NCBI GenBank assembly: GCA_035361075.1
Contig: DAOSBX010000032.1
Location: 9,281 to 37,625, forward strand
Direction: 5' to 3'
DNA: 28,345 nucleotides
Source of the DNA: Candidatus Hydrogenedens sp.
GTDB lineage: Bacteria > Hydrogenedentota > Hydrogenedentia > Hydrogenedentales > Hydrogenedentaceae
Each line of letters begins with the position of its first letter. The first letter of the stretch is position 1. Shown piece by piece: positions 24,685-28,345 of this stretch. The position numbers were made by a program, and so were the translations under genes. Under the pieces are notes generated by a model. That model worked only from the letters and a program-made list of their open reading frames with translations, was not told where the DNA came from and ran no database searches.

Positions 24685-24929
24685 ACTGCTGAATAAATAC
24701 CTCTCATAAAATCTTTTTTTGGAAAAGACACGTTAGTAAGTAAAAAAGACTAATGATACTAAATTTTTATGTGGTTTAACCGTAACAACTTTTTTGATTG
24801 AGAGACGTAAATTATGGTAATTTAATATAGATAGGTTAATAAAAATATGGCGCTCTTTTTTAGCACGTTGGAATTATAAGAATAGAAAGGGTTATTTTTT
24901 AAAATTTATAGTTTTAATAGAAATTTATT
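24685..24929. other. AT-rich gap between CocE-type gene and kdsB
   Basis: These 245 bases hold no credible ORF. A weak TCTTTT...AAAAGA palindrome near 24713-24730 could end the upstream transcript. A promoter for kdsB-pyrG must lie here, but no hexamer pair stands out; TTGATT at 24794-24799 lacks a well-spaced -10. Confidence 0.4.
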
Positions 24930-25718
24930 ATGAATCAAAAGCATGATGTAATAAAACAAAAAAATAAGGAAGTTTTGGTAGTTATCCCAGCACGATACGG
25001 CTCTACACGCTTTCCTGGAAAGATGTTAGCCAATCTATGTGGTTATCCGCTTGTATATTACGCTTATCGTCAGGCAAAAAAGGCAACTTGTGCCACTGAA
25101 GTATTAGTTGCAACAGATGACAAGCGAATAAAAGAAGCGTTAGAACCATTAGGTGTGCCTGTGGTTATGACAAGAGCAGACCATGCAAGTGGAACAGACC
25201 GAATTGCTGAGGTAGCAGAAAAACGAACAGAAGGAATTATCGTTAATGTTCAGGGTGATGAACCACTTCTACCTCCAGAGTGCATTGATGCAACAGTGCA
25301 ACCATTACTCCAGAATGATAACATTCAGATGTCTACTGCTTGTCGACCATTAAATGACCCTGAACAAATTCAGAACCCAAATGTGGTCAAGGTAGTATGT
25401 GATAAAAATCAATTAGCACTTTATTTTTCACGTTCTCCAATTCCGTATATTCGAGATGCAGAACAACAACAGAACCTTGACGGGATTTATTGGCAACATA
25501 TAGGTCTTTATGTTTACCGTCGTGAATTCCTACTACACATCTCAAAATATCCACAAACACCTTTAGAGAAGTTAGAAAAATTAGAACAACTACGAGTCCT
25601 GGAACATGGATATTCAATAGCAGTTATTCCTACTGATTATGAAGCGGTGGGTGTCGATACACCGGAAGACCTTATTCGTGTTGAACAAATATTAAAAGTC
25701 AGAGAAAAGGAATTATAG
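24930..25718 (+). CDS. kdsB: 3-deoxy-manno-octulosonate cytidylyltransferase (CMP-KDO synthetase)
   Basis: This cytoplasmic enzyme of 262 residues activates KDO with CTP to give CMP-KDO for the LPS inner core. The N-terminal nucleotide-binding motif is PARYGSTRFPGK. TRADHASGTDRIAEV, NVQGDEPLLPP (metal-binding Asp), SRSPIPYIR and HIGLYVYR follow, and the C-terminus has EQLRVLEHG and GVDTPEDL, all family hallmarks. The length is normal, with a short extra N-terminus of about 15 residues. No strong Shine-Dalgarno is seen before this ATG. Its stop codon abuts the pyrG ATG, so the two are translated from one message. The gene is direct evidence for a KDO-containing outer membrane. Confidence 0.95.
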   Translation: MNQKHDVIKQKNKEVLVVIPARYGSTRFPGKMLANLCGYPLVYYAYRQAKKATCATEVLVATDDKRIKEALEPLGVPVVMTRADHASGTDRIAEVAEKRTEGIIVNVQGDEPLLPPECIDATVQPLLQNDNIQMSTACRPLNDPEQIQNPNVVKVVCDKNQLALYFSRSPIPYIRDAEQQQNLDGIYWQHIGLYVYRREFLLHISKYPQTPLEKLEKLEQLRVLEHGYSIAVIPTDYEAVGVDTPEDLIRVEQILKVREKEL

Positions 25719-27389
25719 ATGACGGATAGAAAAACACCTGTAAAATATATATTCACAACAGGGGGTGTCGTATCCTCCATTGGTAAAGGAATCGTTTGTG
25801 CCAGTTTAGGACTTCTCCTCGAGTCGCGAGGTTATAAGATTGCAATTATGAAGATGGACCCATATATCAATGTAGACCCGGGAACAATGAATCCTTTTGA
25901 ACATGGAGAAGTTTTCGTTACAGATGATGGTACTGAAACTGACCTCGACCTTGGTCACTACCAACGTTTTACAAATGCAAAATTGAGTCACCGAAGTAAT
26001 ACAACCACAGGGGCAATTTACAATACTGTAATAAAAAAAGAAAGGGATGGGGCTTATTTGGGAAAAACTGTTCAGGTCATCCCTCATATCACAGATGAAA
26101 TAAAGAATCGTATTCGTGCACTTACTATTGATGAAGACGACGTGGACATTGCAATTATTGAAATAGGTGGTACGGTCGGCGATATTGAGGGGTTGCCGTT
26201 CTTAGAAGCCTTACGACAATTCCGACTTGAGGTGGGACCAGAGAATTGCTGTTTTATTCATGTCACCCTCGTTCCATATATTGAAGCGGCAAATGAATTA
26301 AAAACAAAACCGACACAACACAGTGTTAGAGCCTTGCGTGATATCGGTATTCAACCGAATATTATTATCTGCCGAACAGGGAAAAGTAAATTAGAAAAGG
26401 AACAAAGACAAAAAGTGGCTCTGTTTTGTGATGTTCCAGAAAAAGCCATTATCAATGCTCAAGATATTTCACCAGTTTATGCAATTCCTTTAAACTTTAA
26501 AGAACAAGACTTGGATGTAACCGTCCTTGATACTCTTGGCTTAGACCGTCGCGAAGGGAACCTCTCCGAATGGATTACCATGGTAAACCGACTTACAAAC
26601 GCAACAGAAGAGGTTCGTATCGCTGCAATCGGCAAATATACAGGTCACGGTGATGCTTATAAAAGTATTAACGAAGCCTTTATCCATGCAGGTATAGCAA
26701 ATAATTGTAAAGTTATATATCAATGGATTGATTCTGAACGGTTTGAGCCTGGAAAAGAGAAGCCAGAAGAGGTCCTCAATGGGTACCATGGAATTCTAAT
26801 AGGACCGGGATTCGGAACACGGGGTATCGAAGGGAAAATTAATGTTGCTCAATATGCCCGTGAAAATAAAATTCCATATTTTGGTATATGTCTGGGCATG
26901 CAAGTAGCAGTTATTGAAATTGCTCGAAACTGTCTCGGCCTAAAAGAAGCTCATACAACAGAGGTAAATACACAAACACCACATCCTGTTATTTCCTTAC
27001 TCACAGAACAGAAGGGTATCTCCTCTAAAGGTGGAACAATGCGATTGGGAGCCTATCCTTGTGAACTACAACCCAACACACATGCCTTTCAAGCATATAA
27101 ACAACCCCTGATTTATGAACGGCACCGACATCGTTACGAGTTTAACAACGCTTATCGTGAAATGTTCTTATCAAAAGCAGACCTTATTATTAGTGGCATT
27201 CACCACAGAAAATTAATGGATATCGAAGAAGAATTGGTCGAGATTATCGAACTTAGTCCTAAAAAACACCCTTGGTTCTGTGCCTGCCAGTTCCACCCTG
27301 AATTCAAAAGTACACCATTAAAACCACAACCTTTATTTTGTGACTTCATAAAATCAGCATTGGAATATAAAAAAAGAAATGGAAAATGA
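25719..27389 (+). CDS. pyrG: CTP synthase
   Basis: This 556-residue enzyme makes CTP from UTP, ATP and glutamine. The synthetase domain begins with TGGVVSSIGKGI and contains MKMDPYINVDPGTMNPFEHGEV and EIGGTVGDIEGLPF. The class I glutamine amidotransferase domain has the nucleophile C391 in GICLGMQ and the His-Glu pair in CQFHPEF near the end. HRHRYEFN is also present. Everything needed looks intact. The ATG follows the kdsB stop directly, and AAGGA lies just upstream. CTP is the KdsB substrate and the kdsB-pyrG pairing is common among Gram-negatives. The last 11 bases overlap the next gene. Confidence 0.97.
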   Translation: MTDRKTPVKYIFTTGGVVSSIGKGIVCASLGLLLESRGYKIAIMKMDPYINVDPGTMNPFEHGEVFVTDDGTETDLDLGHYQRFTNAKLSHRSNTTTGAIYNTVIKKERDGAYLGKTVQVIPHITDEIKNRIRALTIDEDDVDIAIIEIGGTVGDIEGLPFLEALRQFRLEVGPENCCFIHVTLVPYIEAANELKTKPTQHSVRALRDIGIQPNIIICRTGKSKLEKEQRQKVALFCDVPEKAIINAQDISPVYAIPLNFKEQDLDVTVLDTLGLDRREGNLSEWITMVNRLTNATEEVRIAAIGKYTGHGDAYKSINEAFIHAGIANNCKVIYQWIDSERFEPGKEKPEEVLNGYHGILIGPGFGTRGIEGKINVAQYARENKIPYFGICLGMQVAVIEIARNCLGLKEAHTTEVNTQTPHPVISLLTEQKGISSKGGTMRLGAYPCELQPNTHAFQAYKQPLIYERHRHRYEFNNAYREMFLSKADLIISGIHHRKLMDIEEELVEIIELSPKKHPWFCACQFHPEFKSTPLKPQPLFCDFIKSALEYKKRNGK

Positions 27390-28338
27390 GTTAACACCCG
27401 ATACCTTAGCATGGATTTGTAAAAATGCGGAGCAGGCATGGCAAGAAGGAGACCCTAAGAAACTTCAATTTTGGGAAGACCAAAAAAAAGAATTTCAGAA
27501 AAAATGTTATAAAAAAATAGAGGGACTATCAAAACAAATTTCTATCCTCCAAGCTCAACAGGAACTATTAATTCAGAAAACTATTAGCAACGAATATACG
27601 CCAGAAGAAGCAAATCAACTTAGTCGACAAATTTATCAGTATAAAGAAAAGATACTTAAACAAATACAGTTTTACAAACAATTAGCAGAGTTACAGATCA
27701 CAACCGCTGAATCTGGAATACCACAACCTGCAAGTAACCAACACATTATCCAACAAATAGAAGTACACACAAATTTCCCAAGAATAATTAATGTGTCAGA
27801 ATTTCTTTCTCAAATGTGGAAAAAGTTACTACGTAGTATATTTTTAACAAATACAGGACAAATTATTTTATGCTCAATCATTCTAATAATAGCGGTATAC
27901 CTCACATGGACATGGAACACCCGGAATCAACAACCAAAATTTGAATTGCAAACTCCCAAACAAGACAATTTAATAGTCATTCGGTATGCTAATCATGGCA
28001 TGTTTAAGTCAAAACTATATATAAGTAAGACAAAAAATTGGGATTTTCCACCATATCTATATAGATTAGAATGTTTTGTAGAACAATCAGAGGAAGGGAA
28101 AAAATTACCCATTGAACTGCCCCTCAACTGTTTTTATATAAACGATGCTATTTTATCCCCTCTAATAACAACGACTGTTGAAGTTCAACCTGGCTCAGAA
28201 AAAGAATTGGCAATTGACACACAATGTATCACCCGCACCTTCCCTGAAGCCAAAAAAATCATCCTAAACATTAAAACATTTTACCTTCATAAACAAGTCT
28301 TCCACCACATCCTACCATTAGAAAAACCACCCACCTAA
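27379..28338 (+). CDS. Unrecognised coiled-coil protein with one membrane segment, coupled to pyrG
   Basis: I do not recognise this 319-residue protein. Residues about 35-110 are a charged helical region rich in Gln, Lys and Glu, likely coiled coil. One strong membrane segment spans about 160-179 (IILCSIILIIAVYL). The C-terminal part (about 190-319) is beta-rich and probably an Ig-like or sandwich domain. With no signal peptide and one central helix, the N-terminus is probably cytoplasmic and the C-terminus periplasmic. The ATG lies 11 bases inside the end of pyrG, so translation is probably coupled. In many genomes kdsA or LPS-transport genes follow kdsB-pyrG, but this protein shows no LptC or KdsA motif. 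A role in envelope biogenesis is only a guess from position. Confidence 0.7.
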   Translation: MENELTPDTLAWICKNAEQAWQEGDPKKLQFWEDQKKEFQKKCYKKIEGLSKQISILQAQQELLIQKTISNEYTPEEANQLSRQIYQYKEKILKQIQFYKQLAELQITTAESGIPQPASNQHIIQQIEVHTNFPRIINVSEFLSQMWKKLLRSIFLTNTGQIILCSIILIIAVYLTWTWNTRNQQPKFELQTPKQDNLIVIRYANHGMFKSKLYISKTKNWDFPPYLYRLECFVEQSEEGKKLPIELPLNCFYINDAILSPLITTTVEVQPGSEKELAIDTQCITRTFPEAKKIILNIKTFYLHKQVFHHILPLEKPPT

Positions 28339-28345
28339 AAAATTT

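Overview
The window is AT-rich, densely coded chromosomal DNA from a Gram-negative bacterium. KdsB (CMP-KDO synthesis) and a lipid-A-type LAB_N membrane protein point to an outer membrane with LPS, and pilT/pilS/pilR point to type IV pili. Secreted proteins with Glu-Gly (EGEG) low-complexity tails, Tat-exported sugar-isomerase-like proteins and many orphan glycoside-hydrolase-like proteins resemble what is found in Candidatus Hydrogenedentota and neighbouring PVC-like lineages. That assignment is an inference from gene style, not from a phylogenetic marker. No phage, transposon, integrase, CRISPR array or defence locus was seen.

Layout. (1) 1-7047, exported carbohydrate and ester enzymes: a partial PhoPQ-related (PqaA-type) alpha/beta hydrolase running off the left edge and carrying calcium-type repeats, a PASTA domain and an EG-rich tail; a GHL6/fucosidase-like secreted glycosidase; an SGNH hydrolase; and a Tat-signal L-fucose-isomerase-like protein. 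A strong hairpin terminator separates the last two. (2) 7171-14469, one long co-directional run: alpha-glucan phosphorylase, PilT, a PilS-like sensor kinase, a PilR-like sigma-54 activator with an altered GAFTGA loop, and an unrecognised 167-residue protein. (3) 14576-19862: alanine dehydrogenase, a xylose-isomerase-like TIM-barrel protein, a secreted beta-propeller plus alpha/alpha-barrel protein, and a tandem LAB_N membrane protein. (4) 19996-20071: tRNA-Ala(GGC) on the minus strand with a good promoter. (5) 20208-24684, a tight three-gene unit: a GH5 endoglycoceramidase-like protein with altered active-site residues, a MenE-like acyl-CoA ligase and a CocE/NonD-type hydrolase. (6) 24930-28338: kdsB, pyrG and an unrecognised coiled-coil membrane protein whose start overlaps the end of pyrG.

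How the genes fit together. PyrG supplies the CTP that KdsB uses to activate KDO, so their abutting arrangement makes metabolic sense. PilS and PilR form a two-component pair next to the pilus retraction ATPase. The exported enzymes at the left could act on deoxy-sugar-containing glycans, but substrates cannot be read from sequence alone. I see no single undescribed system that I could defend. The best leads are the PilR GAFTVA loop, the Glu-to-Asp change at the expected nucleophile of the GH5 protein, the exported isomerase with intact metal ligands, the multidomain PqaA protein, and the orphan genes attached to the pilR and pyrG operons.
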